From positions 91,838-155,837 of the forward strand of contig NZ_AWGC01000009.1 in assembly GCF_000495835.1 (NCBI RefSeq): a stretch of 64,000 bases of DNA. The letters are read 5' to 3'. Source of the stretch: Asticcacaulis sp. AC402. Its GTDB lineage: Bacteria > Pseudomonadota > Alphaproteobacteria > Caulobacterales > Caulobacteraceae. A model generated the notes under the pieces. The model was not told where the DNA came from. It was given only the letters and a program-made list of their open reading frames with translations, and made no database searches. This document shows, piece by piece, positions 34,734-42,717 of this stretch; the first letter of the stretch is position 1, and each line of letters opens with the position of its first letter. The position numbers were made by a program, and so were the translations under genes.

Positions 34734-36259
34734 GCCAGGCCGGTAAGCTCATCGCGGACGTGCTCCAGGGCCGGCTTCCACTCGCCTGGGCCGGGCGTGT
34801 CGAAATAGCGGACTTTCGGATACCAAGGAAATGGTTCCATCCCCAGGCGCAACCAACTGTACCGACTGCCGATCAGCCAGGTACGCGCACCGCAGGCGGC
34901 GGCAATATTGGTCGTCGCGTTGGATGGCCCGATAACCACATCCAGCGCCGTGCACAGCGCCCCAAGATCGTCGAGATCGTCCTTCAGATTTACACCTTCT
35001 GGCGTGTGAACATCAAGGCCGGCAGCGCGTGCAGCCGCCATTTCGGGCGCAGAATCGCCGTACTGAATATTGACGAAGGTTATGCCAGGCGTGGCCAGAA
35101 GATCCTGCCACAGATCGAAGCCGGCAAAATGGCGGTCGCGCTCGGCGCCGGTTTTCAGGCTTTTCCATAGGACGCCTGCCTTGGGCTGGCTGCCCAGACG
35201 CGAAAAATACTGCCGCCACCATGCCTGGCGTTGCGGATGTGGCTTCAGGAAGGCCCTTGGATTTCGGAAATCTCCGGGCTCGCCCCGAAAGGTCGCCAGA
35301 AAATCGCCCAGAAGAGCATAGGAGTCGAAGGGTTTGGGGTCCAATTCCGGGAAGTGGCGGATGATGCGGGCATTGATTGTGCGGGTTTGATGCGCCACGA
35401 CAGTGGCGTTGGGGAAGCTTCGGGAAAACAATGCAACCAGCCTTGGTTCAACCCCGATGCCCAACCGACCCTTGGGGCCGATGGCGGCTTCGATGTCCGG
35501 GAGCAGCGACCCAAACAGCACTTCGTCACCCAGGCCCTGTTCCGCCGAAACGAAAAGGTGTTTTCCACTCAAACCTTCGATGGCGGTCAGACGGGGCATT
35601 TTGAGGTCGTAATGGACCTGGCCGTTCGTGCCACGTTTGTGCCGTGCCTCGAACCACGCCCAGCCGTTCTTGAGGTCACCCTGCGCCAGGGCGGTGTGGG
35701 CGCTGACCAGGACGGCGCTGTTGCAGTTGCCAGGATTGCGGAACAGTTCGGCGCAGGTGCGGACATCGATCAGACCGGCCCGAAGGTCGCCAGCGTCGAT
35801 CAGTGCGCAGCCGCGGTTGAACAGGGCATGGATATTGTCAGGATCTAACCTGAGGGATTCGGCGAAGAAGATTTGGGCCATGGCCGCATCGCCTTTCGCC
35901 GCCATCACACAACCCAGCCCCTCCCACAGTGTCGATTCCCCGGGCGATTGGCCGACGACGGTCTTGAGCAGATCGATGGCTTCGTCATAGCGCGACTGTT
36001 CGCGCAAGGTGGCGGCATAGGCGGTAACTGTGACGGTATCGCGCACCCCCCTGAGGATAAGGTGGGCCAGAATCTTTTCGGCCATGTCCCAAAGATGCAG
36101 GCGAAAAGCGAGGTCGGCGAGGTGGCGGGCGATTTCGATCGATTCCGGTTCCGCTATCAGTGCCTGCTGCCAGGCGTCGAGTGCGCCGGGCAGATCTTGA
36201 TTCGCCTCGTGCTGGCGGGCCAGTTGCCAATAGTCGGTGCGGGCGGCGGCGGCGGTCAT
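34721..36259 (-). CDS. TPR-glycosyltransferase, FlmG-like paralogue 1
   Basis: A 512-residue protein: TPR repeats at about 1-190 (WQQALIAEPESIEIARHLAD, YAATLREQSRYDEAIDLLKT, FFAESLRLDPDNIHALFNRG) then a GT-B type glycosyltransferase at about 215-505 (LFVSAEQGLGDEVLFGSLLP, RLGIGVEPRLVALF, FVNIQYGD, VVIGPSNATTNIAAACGART). FlmG of Caulobacter has this make-up: TPRs bind flagellin and the GT domain transfers the nonulosonic sugar. The ATG at 36259 (MTAAAARTDYW) is chosen; a frame start at 36562 would run back over the Mug-type gene. It is a clear paralogue of the protein at 36966-38804, with shorter TPRs. Flagellin is the likely but unproven acceptor. Confidence 0.8.
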   Translation of the reverse strand: MTAAAARTDYWQLARQHEANQDLPGALDAWQQALIAEPESIEIARHLADLAFRLHLWDMAEKILAHLILRGVRDTVTVTAYAATLREQSRYDEAIDLLKTVVGQSPGESTLWEGLGCVMAAKGDAAMAQIFFAESLRLDPDNIHALFNRGCALIDAGDLRAGLIDVRTCAELFRNPGNCNSAVLVSAHTALAQGDLKNGWAWFEARHKRGTNGQVHYDLKMPRLTAIEGLSGKHLFVSAEQGLGDEVLFGSLLPDIEAAIGPKGRLGIGVEPRLVALFSRSFPNATVVAHQTRTINARIIRHFPELDPKPFDSYALLGDFLATFRGEPGDFRNPRAFLKPHPQRQAWWRQYFSRLGSQPKAGVLWKSLKTGAERDRHFAGFDLWQDLLATPGITFVNIQYGDSAPEMAAARAAGLDVHTPEGVNLKDDLDDLGALCTALDVVIGPSNATTNIAAACGARTWLIGSRYSWLRLGMEPFPWYPKVRYFDTPGPGEWKPALEHVRDELTGLAQAL

Positions 36260-36276
36260 AATGTACGACTCTGGGT

Positions 36277-36921
36277 GTGCGACTTTGGGCGCGCGATTCG
36301 GGTGATTCGTCCTGTCTTGGGTTTTACGCCTTTGCGAAGGTATCGTCACCGGGTTCTTGCCATTCGCCGCGGACCACCTACATCCGGACCATAACTGAAC
36401 TTGCGAAATTCGGCACCCTTCCGCCTGACCATTGTGTCCCCGATGTCCTGGCACCGGGCCTGAAAGTCGTCTTCTGCGGCACGGCGCTTGGCCGGGTGTC
36501 GGCTCAGTCACGTGCCTACTATGCACATCCCGGAAACTTCTTTTGGCGGACGCTGTTCGCAACCGGTCTGACGCCGGAGTTGATCGCGGCCAGGGACTAT
36601 AGCCGCGTGCTGGAGTTCGGTATCGGTCTCACGGACTTGTGCAAGCTGCATTTTGGCAATGACAACCAACTACCGTCGATTGCATTCGATACCTCAGGTT
36701 TGCGCGGTAAAATAATGAAGGTTCAGCCGAAAATCCTGGCTTTCACCAGCAAAACGGCAGCTTCAACCTTTCTGAACCGGCCGACGGGTTTCATTTCATT
36801 GGGCTTTCAGCCGGATAAGGTCGGAGCAACGCGCATCTGGGTGCTGCCGTCCCCCTCAGGACAGGCACGACTCTTCTGGGACCAGGAGGTCTGGCAGCAA
36901 CTGGCCGATGCAGATTTGTGA
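36277..36921 (+). CDS. mug: Mug/TDG-type mismatch-specific DNA glycosylase
   Basis: A uracil/thymine mismatch glycosylase of the Mug family. The core starts near residue 50 with LKVVFCGTALGRVSAQS (the motif 1 region; the E. coli Mug GINPG Asn is not seen), then YYAHPGNFFWRTLF, LEFGIGLTDLCKLHF, AFTSKTAASTFL and VLPSPSGQARLFW (motif 2). The only standard start codon in frame is the GTG at 36277, giving 214 residues with about 40 unmatched N-terminal residues; the real start may be internal and non-standard. It lies between the two FlmG-like genes, 17 bp from the start of one, which is odd for a repair gene. Confidence 0.85.
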   Translation: MRLWARDSGDSSCLGFYAFAKVSSPGSCHSPRTTYIRTITELAKFGTLPPDHCVPDVLAPGLKVVFCGTALGRVSAQSRAYYAHPGNFFWRTLFATGLTPELIAARDYSRVLEFGIGLTDLCKLHFGNDNQLPSIAFDTSGLRGKIMKVQPKILAFTSKTAASTFLNRPTGFISLGFQPDKVGATRIWVLPSPSGQARLFWDQEVWQQLADADL

Positions 36922-36965
36922 AACATAGTTCCCAGGAGCGGCGGTCCACTTTTGGGCGTGAGGCT

Positions 36966-38804
36966 TCAGTTCAGAAATTCCTCGATCAGGGCGTCACGCA
37001 TGGCCTGCATCACCGGTTGCCAATCCAGCGCATTGTCGGCGAAAAACAACCGCGTATCGGCGTACCAGGGCAGTCGGCCGGTCCCAAGACTGATCCAGGT
37101 GTTGGCCAGGCTGGCAATCCAAATCTTGACGCCGGCAGCGGCGGCAATATTGCTGGTGGCGTTGGCCGGACCCAGGATGCAGTTCATTGCCATACACAGA
37201 GCACTGAGGTCGTCCAGATCGTTCTTCAGGTCAATGCCCGGCGGTGTCCAGATGTCCAGACCCAGGTTGCGAGCCTCTTCCATCTCGGCTTCGGTGTCGC
37301 CGTATTGCAGATTGATGAACTGGATGCCGTCCAGCGACAGGACTTCCTTCCAGTCGTCGAAGGGCGAGTAGTAGCGGTTGCGGCGCGAGTGACTGATGGC
37401 CGATTTCCACAGGACACCGACCTTGGGCTTGTCGTTAAGTCCACTGAGAATGGCTTTCCAATAGGCAACCCGCTCCGGATCGGGGCGAAAAAAGGTTTGG
37501 TGCTGCGTGAAGTCTTCGATTTTCGACCGGTACCGTGGCAGGAAATCGCACATAAGCGCGTAGGCATCCCAGCTTCCCCAGTCCTTGATATCCGGGAAGA
37601 TACGTACCGTGTGGCCCTGGTGCTTGACGGTATGGTGGTGCACGACGGTGCAGTCGGGAAAACCCTTTTGAAACAGAGGCACTAAGCGCTTCTCGACACC
37701 TATTCCGACGTGTCCGGAAGGGCCGACCTCGCGGATCAGGTCAGGCAGCAGGCTGCCGAACATGATTTCGTCGCCCAGGCCCTGTTCGGCCGAAACGAAG
37801 ATGCGCTTGCCCTCCAGAGGCATGTCAGAATCCCAACGCGGGCGCTGCACCATATAAACCGTATGTTCGGGCGTGTTTTCCTTGGTGCGAGCCCGATACC
37901 AGGTCCAGCCGTTTTTGAGATCGCCCTCGGCCAGGTAGGCAAACGCCATGCTCAGCTTACAGGTATAGACATTCATCGGGTCGGTGAAGCGGGGCAGGGC
38001 GTGATCGAAGTAACGGCGCGCGTCCTCGAACTGCCCCAGCGACGTCAGGACGTTGCCGTAGTTGTAGTTGCCGTGACAATGGTCAGGGTCGAATTTCAGC
38101 GCTTCCCGATAGAAGATACCCGCGGTTTCGGTATCGCCGCGGGCGTTAATGACCGTACCGATCGCGTTCCACAGTTGCGGGTCCTCCGGATGCGCCGCGA
38201 TAGCGGTCTGCAGCACCTCAATAGCGCCGTCCAGATCGTTCTTTTCGCGAAGCACAGAGGCCAGGTTGTTCATAGCCTCCGGATGGTTGGGGTGACTGGC
38301 CAGAAAATGGAGGAAGAACTTCTGCGCCAGGTCGTTGAGGCTGAGCCGGAAAGCCAGGCGGCCAAGGTCGTTGGCGATATAGGCGTCTTCCGGAGAGATT
38401 CGCAGCGCCGTTTCGAAACAGGTAATGGCGGTTTTCAGGTCGCCCGCCTTTTCACGCGCGATTGCGAGGACGTGCCAGGCCTGCGCGCTCTTTTCATCGA
38501 CATGCAGCGCTTTGAGAGCCAGTTCACCACCCTGGATCCAATTCCCCCGTTTGAACATCACCAGGGCTTCTTTGAGCAGGATCAGCGTGTCGATCTGCTT
38601 GATACGGTCGGTACTTGAGATGAGGCGTTTCAGCGATTCGGACGATGCAGAATCACCCAGGATTTGCGAAGCCGGATCGACCAGACCGGCGCCGACAAGT
38701 GGAACCGCATTTTCGGCTCCGAGCGGAATCGCTGTCACAACTGGCTTTGGTGCAAATACAGGGTTGCCCGTCTTTATGCGGGGATTTCTCAGATAGTTGG
38801 ACAC
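36966..38804 (-). CDS. flmG: TPR-glycosyltransferase, probable flagellin modification enzyme FlmG
   Basis: A 612-residue protein beginning MSNYLRNPRIKTG. Residues about 75-290 are TPRs (ALKALHVDEKSAQAWHVLAI, CFETALRISPEDAYIANDLG, VLQTAIAAHPEDPQLWNAIG, FYREALKFDPDHCHGNYNYG). The glycosyltransferase follows at about 320-600 (IFVSAEQGLGDEIMFGSLLP, HVGIGVEKRLVPLF, FINLQYGD, CILGPANATSNIAAAAG). Size, domain order and position next to flbT support FlmG, which glycosylates flagellin before export. It is divergent from flbT across 180 bp. The second copy at 34721-36259 shares the GT motifs. Sugar-synthesis genes are not in the window. Confidence 0.82.
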   Translation of the reverse strand: MSNYLRNPRIKTGNPVFAPKPVVTAIPLGAENAVPLVGAGLVDPASQILGDSASSESLKRLISSTDRIKQIDTLILLKEALVMFKRGNWIQGGELALKALHVDEKSAQAWHVLAIAREKAGDLKTAITCFETALRISPEDAYIANDLGRLAFRLSLNDLAQKFFLHFLASHPNHPEAMNNLASVLREKNDLDGAIEVLQTAIAAHPEDPQLWNAIGTVINARGDTETAGIFYREALKFDPDHCHGNYNYGNVLTSLGQFEDARRYFDHALPRFTDPMNVYTCKLSMAFAYLAEGDLKNGWTWYRARTKENTPEHTVYMVQRPRWDSDMPLEGKRIFVSAEQGLGDEIMFGSLLPDLIREVGPSGHVGIGVEKRLVPLFQKGFPDCTVVHHHTVKHQGHTVRIFPDIKDWGSWDAYALMCDFLPRYRSKIEDFTQHQTFFRPDPERVAYWKAILSGLNDKPKVGVLWKSAISHSRRNRYYSPFDDWKEVLSLDGIQFINLQYGDTEAEMEEARNLGLDIWTPPGIDLKNDLDDLSALCMAMNCILGPANATSNIAAAAGVKIWIASLANTWISLGTGRLPWYADTRLFFADNALDWQPVMQAMRDALIEEFLN

Positions 38805-38984
38805 GACTCCTCCGCGCGCGCATTTCGTGTCATGGTTAATACGAGATTCGTTTAATTGGCCTTAAGAAATCCGTCCCATGTGGGCGCGTTACCGGCAGGC
38901 CGGCAACCTGATGTTAACTCCGTGTGATCTATAAGCCTTAAGCATAAGGTTTGCGGGTCGCACCAGCAGACCGAGAGAAAGTCA

Positions 38985-39389
38985 ATGCCGTTAAAACTGT
39001 CGCTGAAGCCTGGGGAAAGATTCGTCCTGAACGGGGCCGTCGTGCAAAACGGCGACCGCCGTTGTTCTCTGGTATTGCAAAACAAGGCCTCCGTCCTGCG
39101 TGAGAAGGACATCATGCAGCAGGCCGAGGCCAATTCACCGGCACGGCACGTCTATTTCCCGGTGATGATGATGTACCTGGATGAAGCCGGCGCCGATAAA
39201 TACTATGACGAATTCCTGCGCCGCATGACCGAGTTCATGAGCGTCATTGCGAACCCTTCCGTCCTGCAGGAATGTGTCGCCGTTTCCCGGTCGTTAATGA
39301 CCAAGGAGTATTATAAGGCGTTGATGGGCTGTCGTAAGCTCATCGACTACGAAGACGAACGATTGGGGAGAACCACAGGCTCAGTGTGA
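38985..39389 (+). CDS. flbT: FlbT, flagellin mRNA regulator
   Basis: FlbT binds the 5' leader of flagellin mRNA and holds back its translation and stability until the hook is complete. The 134-residue sequence is typical: MPLKLSLKPGERFVLNGAVV, LQNKASVLREKDIMQ, YFPVMMMYLDE, and a C-terminal KALMGCRKLIDYEDE. Cytoplasmic. flaF follows after 33 bp on the same strand, so they form an operon. The paired hairpins in the flagellin leaders at 40056-40084 and 41230-41263 are plausible targets. Confidence 0.95.
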   Translation: MPLKLSLKPGERFVLNGAVVQNGDRRCSLVLQNKASVLREKDIMQQAEANSPARHVYFPVMMMYLDEAGADKYYDEFLRRMTEFMSVIANPSVLQECVAVSRSLMTKEYYKALMGCRKLIDYEDERLGRTTGSV

Positions 39390-39422
39390 GCTTAAGGTTC
39401 TGACGTAACAGAAAGAGTCCTG

Positions 39423-39818
39423 ATGTCCCTTAAGGCGTACCAGACCACAGCCGCCCGTGCGGAGAATCCGCGTCAGACCGAATATCGCCTGTTCGGGCAG
39501 GTGACGCGCGCATTGATGGAGGCGGAAAAGATGGACCGCTCCCTGATCCGCGAGCGCATGGACGCCCTGGATTGGAATCGCCGCATGTGGTCCGCGCTGG
39601 GCGCGGATTGTTCCGTCGATGGCAACGGCCTGCCGGACATGGTCCGTGCGAACATTATTTCTCTGTCGATCTGGGTTAACAAGCATACATCGATGGTGAT
39701 GCGGAACCAGGAAGAGATCGGTCCGCTGATCGAAATCAACCGCATTATCATGCAGGGTCTGGCACCGCAGAACGAAGACTCTTCCACCGCGCCGCGCCAG
39801 GTGGGCGGCGGATACTAG
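39423..39818 (+). CDS. flaF: FlaF, flagellin synthesis/secretion regulator
   Basis: FlaF works opposite FlbT: it is needed for flagellin synthesis and secretion and acts as a flagellin chaperone. 131 residues, typical of the family: [64 protein letters not shown]. It starts 33 bp after the flbT stop. A strong terminator at 39844-39871 closes the operon before the first flagellin gene. Confidence 0.95.
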   Translation: MSLKAYQTTAARAENPRQTEYRLFGQVTRALMEAEKMDRSLIRERMDALDWNRRMWSALGADCSVDGNGLPDMVRANIISLSIWVNKHTSMVMRNQEEIGPLIEINRIIMQGLAPQNEDSSTAPRQVGGGY

Positions 39819-39843
39819 CCGACCACATTTTTTTGAGATTTGA

Positions 39844-39871
39844 AAGCCCGGTTTAAAAGCCGGGCTTTTTT
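39844..39871 (+). terminator. Rho-independent terminator after flaF
   Basis: AAGCCCGG and CCGGGCTT pair around a TTTAAAAG loop, followed directly by TTTTT. It separates flbT-flaF from the sigma-54-driven flagellin gene. Confidence 0.92.
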
Positions 39872-39904
39872 GCACCTGGGGTCTGGTCAGAAATTGCCGG
39901 GCCG

Positions 39905-39917
39905 GGCATGTTTTGCC
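39905..39917 (+). promoter_or_regulatory. ftr-like palindrome upstream of flagellin 1
   Basis: GGCATGTTTTGCC has the form GGCA-N5-TGCC, the same as three sites upstream of flagellin 2. It is about 110 bp upstream of the sigma-54 promoter at 40027, the normal enhancer distance. By analogy with Caulobacter ftr sites it would bind FlbD. Confidence 0.6.
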
Positions 39918-40026
39918 GTGCAGTGGTGGAACGACCGGAGCCACATAGCCTGATTCGACTCCTTGGCAAGGAAATTAAAATCAGCAATTTCAACGTCGTA
40001 AGATTCTATTTACCATAACTCTTCAT

Positions 40027-40042
40027 TGGCATCGTGTTTGCT
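40027..40042 (+). promoter_or_regulatory. Sigma-54 promoter of flagellin 1
   Basis: TGGCATCGTGTTTGCT matches the sigma-54 consensus TGGCAC-N5-TTGC[AT], with GG and GC separated by exactly ten bases. It is 75 bp upstream of the flagellin ATG, leaving a leader of about 65 nt. Confidence 0.88.
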
Positions 40043-40055
40043 TTCCATCGGGTAG

Positions 40056-40084
40056 GCCAAAATGGCTACACGGCAAAATGTCCG
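40056..40084 (+). promoter_or_regulatory. Paired AAA-loop hairpins in the flagellin 1 leader
   Basis: Hairpin 1 is GCCA-AAA-TGGC at 40056-40066. Hairpin 2 is CGGCA-AAA-TG(T)CCG at 40071-40084, with one bulged T. Both keep the AAA loop seen in the flagellin 2 leader while the stem bases differ in a pairing-preserving way. Probable FlbT or other post-transcriptional target. Confidence 0.6.
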
Positions 40085-40117
40085 CTTGAACCCGACCAGA
40101 ATGGTAAGGAAAATCAA

Positions 40118-40948
40118 ATGTCTCTTTCGATCAACACCAATAAAGGCGCCATGGTGGCGCTGCAAAACCTCAACAGCACGAGCAGCCAGCTGGCGGCGAC
40201 CCAGACCCGAATTTCGACGGGCCTGAAGGTGGCGACGGCGAAGGACGACGGGGCAGCCTATGCGATTGCGCAAAGCCAACGCGCATCGGTGGCCTCGCTG
40301 GACGCGGTGAAGGACTCGCTGAACCGGGCTACGTCTTCCATCGACGTGGCCATGTCGGCGGGTGAAGGCATCTCGGACATGCTCACGCAATTAAAGGAGA
40401 AAGCGCTCGCGGCGTCTGACACGTCTTTGGACACCACCAGCCGGGATGCCCTGGCGTCCGACTTTGAATCGATCCGTGACCAGATCACCAAGACGATTTC
40501 GAATGCGGAATTCAACGGCATTAATCTGATTGACGGCAGCATCACCGGTATCGGTGCGCTGGCCAATGCCGACGGTTCGTCAACCCTGACCGTCGACACC
40601 GAAAATCTGAGCCTGGCAGGTACCATCGTTACCCTGGCCACCGACGCGACCTTCGCGACGGCGACCTCGGCCAACGGCCTGCTGAGCACGCTTGATGATT
40701 CGATCAGCAACGTATCGGCAGCTCTGGCCCGTATGGGTACCGATTCCAAGGCCGTTACGGCGCACATGACCTTTATTGGCAAACTCCAGGATTCGCTGGA
40801 AGCGGGTATCGGCAATCTGGTCGACGCCGACATGGCCAAGGAAAGTGCCAAGCTCCAGGCTCTGCAAACCAAGCAGCAGCTGGGCGTGCAGGCACTGTCT
40901 ATCGCCAACCAGGCTCCGCAGACGGCCCTCAGCCTCTTCCGCGGCTAA
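40118..40948 (+). CDS. Flagellin 1
   Basis: A 276-residue alpha-proteobacterial flagellin, the filament subunit. The ATG at 40118 follows AAGGAAAATCAA; the frame start at 40034 lies inside the promoter and is rejected. The conserved N-terminal coiled coil reads [20 protein letters not shown], then [20 protein letters not shown]; the C-terminal one reads [20 protein letters not shown] and [11 protein letters not shown]. The middle is short, as in Caulobacter flagellins, with no D2/D3. It is close to flagellin 2 and more distant from flagellin 3. The sigma-54 promoter, the ftr-like site and the leader hairpins mark it as a late class gene. Exported without a signal peptide by the flagellar system. 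Confidence 0.96.
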   Translation: MSLSINTNKGAMVALQNLNSTSSQLAATQTRISTGLKVATAKDDGAAYAIAQSQRASVASLDAVKDSLNRATSSIDVAMSAGEGISDMLTQLKEKALAASDTSLDTTSRDALASDFESIRDQITKTISNAEFNGINLIDGSITGIGALANADGSSTLTVDTENLSLAGTIVTLATDATFATATSANGLLSTLDDSISNVSAALARMGTDSKAVTAHMTFIGKLQDSLEAGIGNLVDADMAKESAKLQALQTKQQLGVQALSIANQAPQTALSLFRG

Positions 40949-40960
40949 TCCAACTAACAG

Positions 40961-40988
40961 CCGGAGCGGTTCGCCGCTCCGGTTTTTC
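40961..40988 (+). terminator. Terminator after flagellin 1
   Basis: CCGGAGCGG and CCGCTCCGG pair around TTCG and are followed by TTTTTCTT. A second hairpin comes soon after at 41005-41033. Confidence 0.92.
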
Positions 40989-41004
40989 TTTGTTTATGTA
41001 CGCA

Positions 41005-41033
41005 GAGCCCGGACATTTGTCCGGGCTCTTTTG
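41005..41033 (+). terminator. Second terminator hairpin after flagellin 1
   Basis: GAGCCCGGAC and GTCCGGGCTC pair around ATTT, followed by TTTTG. Tandem terminators isolate the flagellin 2 promoter region (41034-41291). Confidence 0.85.
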
Positions 41034-41074
41034 TTGCCGGGTTGGCGTCCTCCAGAGGCCGAAGGTGAGTTTGC

Positions 41075-41125
41075 GGCAAAAAATGCCGGGTCGGCAATTA
41101 TTGCCTGCGGTCGGCAAACCTTGCC
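41075..41125 (+). promoter_or_regulatory. Three tandem ftr-like enhancer palindromes upstream of flagellin 2
   Basis: GGCA-N5-TGCC occurs at 41075-41087 (spacer AAAAA), 41093-41105 (ATTAT) and 41113-41125 (AACCT), with 18- and 20-bp spacing. They end 77 bp before the sigma-54 promoter at 41202. The layout fits a sigma-54 enhancer bound by an activator such as FlbD. Confidence 0.75.
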
Positions 41126-41201
41126 GGGGCATCAGGTGTTCGACGTGCTTAAATTTGCTTTAAAAACAATTGCATGGATAATTTCCACATGGCTCGTCTG
41201 G

Positions 41202-41217
41202 TGGCCCGATATTTGCA
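41202..41217 (+). promoter_or_regulatory. Sigma-54 promoter of flagellin 2
   Basis: TGGCCCGATATTTGCA has GG-N10-GC spacing and the TTGCA box of the sigma-54 consensus. The flagellin ATG is at 41292, so the leader is about 65 nt, like that of flagellin 1. Confidence 0.88.
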
Positions 41218-41229
41218 GCGGTGTGCGTA

Positions 41230-41263
41230 GGCAAAATGCCACCGGTCGACAAAATGTCACCGG
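41230..41263 (+). promoter_or_regulatory. Paired AAA-loop hairpins in the flagellin 2 leader
   Basis: Hairpin 1 is GGCA-AAA-TGCC at 41230-41240. Hairpin 2 has core GACA-AAA-TGTC at 41248-41258 and is extended by CCGGT/ACCGG to 41242-41263 with one bulged C. Compared with flagellin 1 the loops are the same and the stems covary. Confidence 0.65.
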
Positions 41264-41291
41264 AAAATTCCAGAATGAAGGATTAGACTGA

Positions 41292-42116
41292 ATGTCTAGC
41301 ATCAATACTAATGTCGGGGCCATGGTTGCCCTGCAAAACCTGAACCGCACCTCCAGCGAACTGGCCTCCACTCAAAGCCGCATCTCGACCGGCCTGAAGG
41401 TTGCCAGCGCCAAGGATGACGGTGCGGCCTACGCCATCGCCCAATCCCAACGCGCCACTGTTTCGTCGCTCGACGCCGTCAAGGACTCCTTGTCCCGCGG
41501 CGTTTCGGTCGTTGACGTGTCGATGTCGGCCGGCGAATCCGTCTCGGACATGTTGACCCAGCTGAAGGAAAAGGCCCTGGCCGCTTCCGACACCTCGCTG
41601 GACACCACCAGCCGTGATGCCCTGAAGGCGGACTTTGACTCGATCCGTGATCAGATCACCAAGACTCTGTCGAACTCGACCTTCAACGGGGTTAACCTCG
41701 TCGACGGCACGAACACTGATATCGCGGCTCTGGCCAACGCTGATGGGTCTTCGACCATCACTGTTGCCGGCGAAGATCTGTCGCTGGGCGGTACCGTCGT
41801 TACCCTGGCCTCGGACGATTCCTTCGACACCGCGACCTCGGCCAACGCCCTGTTGTCGACGCTGGACGATTCGATCAGCAACGTCTCCGCGGCTTTGGCC
41901 CGTCTGGGTACCTCTTCGAAGGCCCTGGATAACCACATGACTTTCGTGGGCAAGCTCCAGGATTCGATCACCTCCGGTATCGGCAACCTCGTCGACGCCG
42001 ACCTGGCCAAGGAAAGCGCCAAACTCCAGGCTCTGCAAACCAAGCAGCAGCTGGGCGTTCAGGCCCTGTCCATTGCCAACCAGTCCACTTCGACTGTCCT
42101 GAGCCTGTTCCGTTAA
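41292..42116 (+). CDS. fljK: Flagellin 2
   Basis: A 274-residue flagellin beginning [20 protein letters not shown], with GAAGGA a few bases upstream of the ATG. The N-terminal coiled coil ([20 protein letters not shown]) and C-terminal coiled coil ([31 protein letters not shown]) are intact and the centre is short. It is the closest match to flagellin 1, so the two likely arose by duplication. The triple ftr-like enhancer and a good sigma-54 promoter suggest it is the major filament subunit, hence the tentative FljK label; the label is by analogy only. It should be glycosylated by the FlmG-type enzymes nearby. Confidence 0.92.
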   Translation: MSSINTNVGAMVALQNLNRTSSELASTQSRISTGLKVASAKDDGAAYAIAQSQRATVSSLDAVKDSLSRGVSVVDVSMSAGESVSDMLTQLKEKALAASDTSLDTTSRDALKADFDSIRDQITKTLSNSTFNGVNLVDGTNTDIAALANADGSSTITVAGEDLSLGGTVVTLASDDSFDTATSANALLSTLDDSISNVSAALARLGTSSKALDNHMTFVGKLQDSITSGIGNLVDADLAKESAKLQALQTKQQLGVQALSIANQSTSTVLSLFR

Positions 42117-42123
42117 TCGGAAG

Positions 42124-42150
42124 GAGGGGCGGTCGAAGGGCCGCCCCTCT
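42124..42150 (+). terminator. GC-rich hairpin after flagellin 2
   Basis: GAGGGGCGG and CCGCCCCTC pair around TCGAAGGG. The following TCTCATTT is only weakly T-rich, so it may be an mRNA-stabilising 3' hairpin with readthrough into flaG. Confidence 0.6.
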
Positions 42151-42224
42151 CTCATTTCGCCGCGTAACTTCCGTTGCGCGCAGTTTTAGAAGGAGGGCGT
42201 TCGTGCCAAAGGGCCGGGCGTAAG

Positions 42225-42572
42225 ATGGAGATGATCAATAATATAGTCAGTTTCCCCCAGTTGCCCGACGTGACTCAGGTCAAGCCGGTGTCGGATGCGG
42301 CCAAACCGGTTGCTGCTACGGAGCCGGCTTCCGCTCCCAAGGAGCAGAATCAAGGCAACGATCTGTCGCAAAAAGGCCAGGATAAGGGTCCGGCTCCGGA
42401 ATACTCCCTGCGTCTGACCGTCGATAAGGACCCCAATACGGGGGACTGGGTTTACAAAGCGATTGATCGTTACACCGGAGAGGTGGTTCGTCAGTTGCCA
42501 CGTCAGGAACTTCTCGACATGAAAAAGTCCGGTAACTATGAAGCCGGTTCCGTCATAAAAACAGACGTTTAG
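42225..42572 (+). CDS. flaG: FlaG-family protein
   Basis: A 115-residue cytoplasmic protein. The N-terminal half is disordered and rich in Ala, Pro, Lys and Gln. The C-terminal half is the FlaG fold: LRLTVDKDPNTGDWVYKAID, RYTGEVVRQLPRQELLDMKK. FlaG affects filament length or flagellin stability in other bacteria. The ATG at 42225 (MEMINNIVSFPQ) is preferred to the frame start at 42174. It lies between flagellin genes, about 108 bp after flagellin 2, with no clear own promoter, so it may be read from the flagellin 2 transcript. Confidence 0.85.
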   Translation: MEMINNIVSFPQLPDVTQVKPVSDAAKPVAATEPASAPKEQNQGNDLSQKGQDKGPAPEYSLRLTVDKDPNTGDWVYKAIDRYTGEVVRQLPRQELLDMKKSGNYEAGSVIKTDV

Positions 42573-42717
42573 GCGTTCGTTCTAAGGTTTTAGATTGTAA
42601 GTTGTCCCCGTGCATTATCTTAATGTGCGGCAAAATGCGTTTGCGCTCGTTAACCCTTTGCTTACCATAACCGTTAAGACTTGTGTGAGTCGGCAGGTCC
42701 TCGGAGGTAAGCAAGCT

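Noticed and set aside
36259..36562. N-terminal extension of the first FlmG-like protein to 36562
   Set aside because: The extra 101 residues are low-complexity, lack family likeness and overlap the Mug-type gene.
42640..42690. CtrA box (TTAA-N7-TTAA) upstream of flagellin 3
   Set aside because: TTAACC half-sites are present, but the spacing between halves is not seven bases.
42573..42717. Sigma-54 promoter for flagellin 3
   Set aside because: No GG-N10-GC with a TTGC-type box is present. The nearest lookalikes have wrong spacing.
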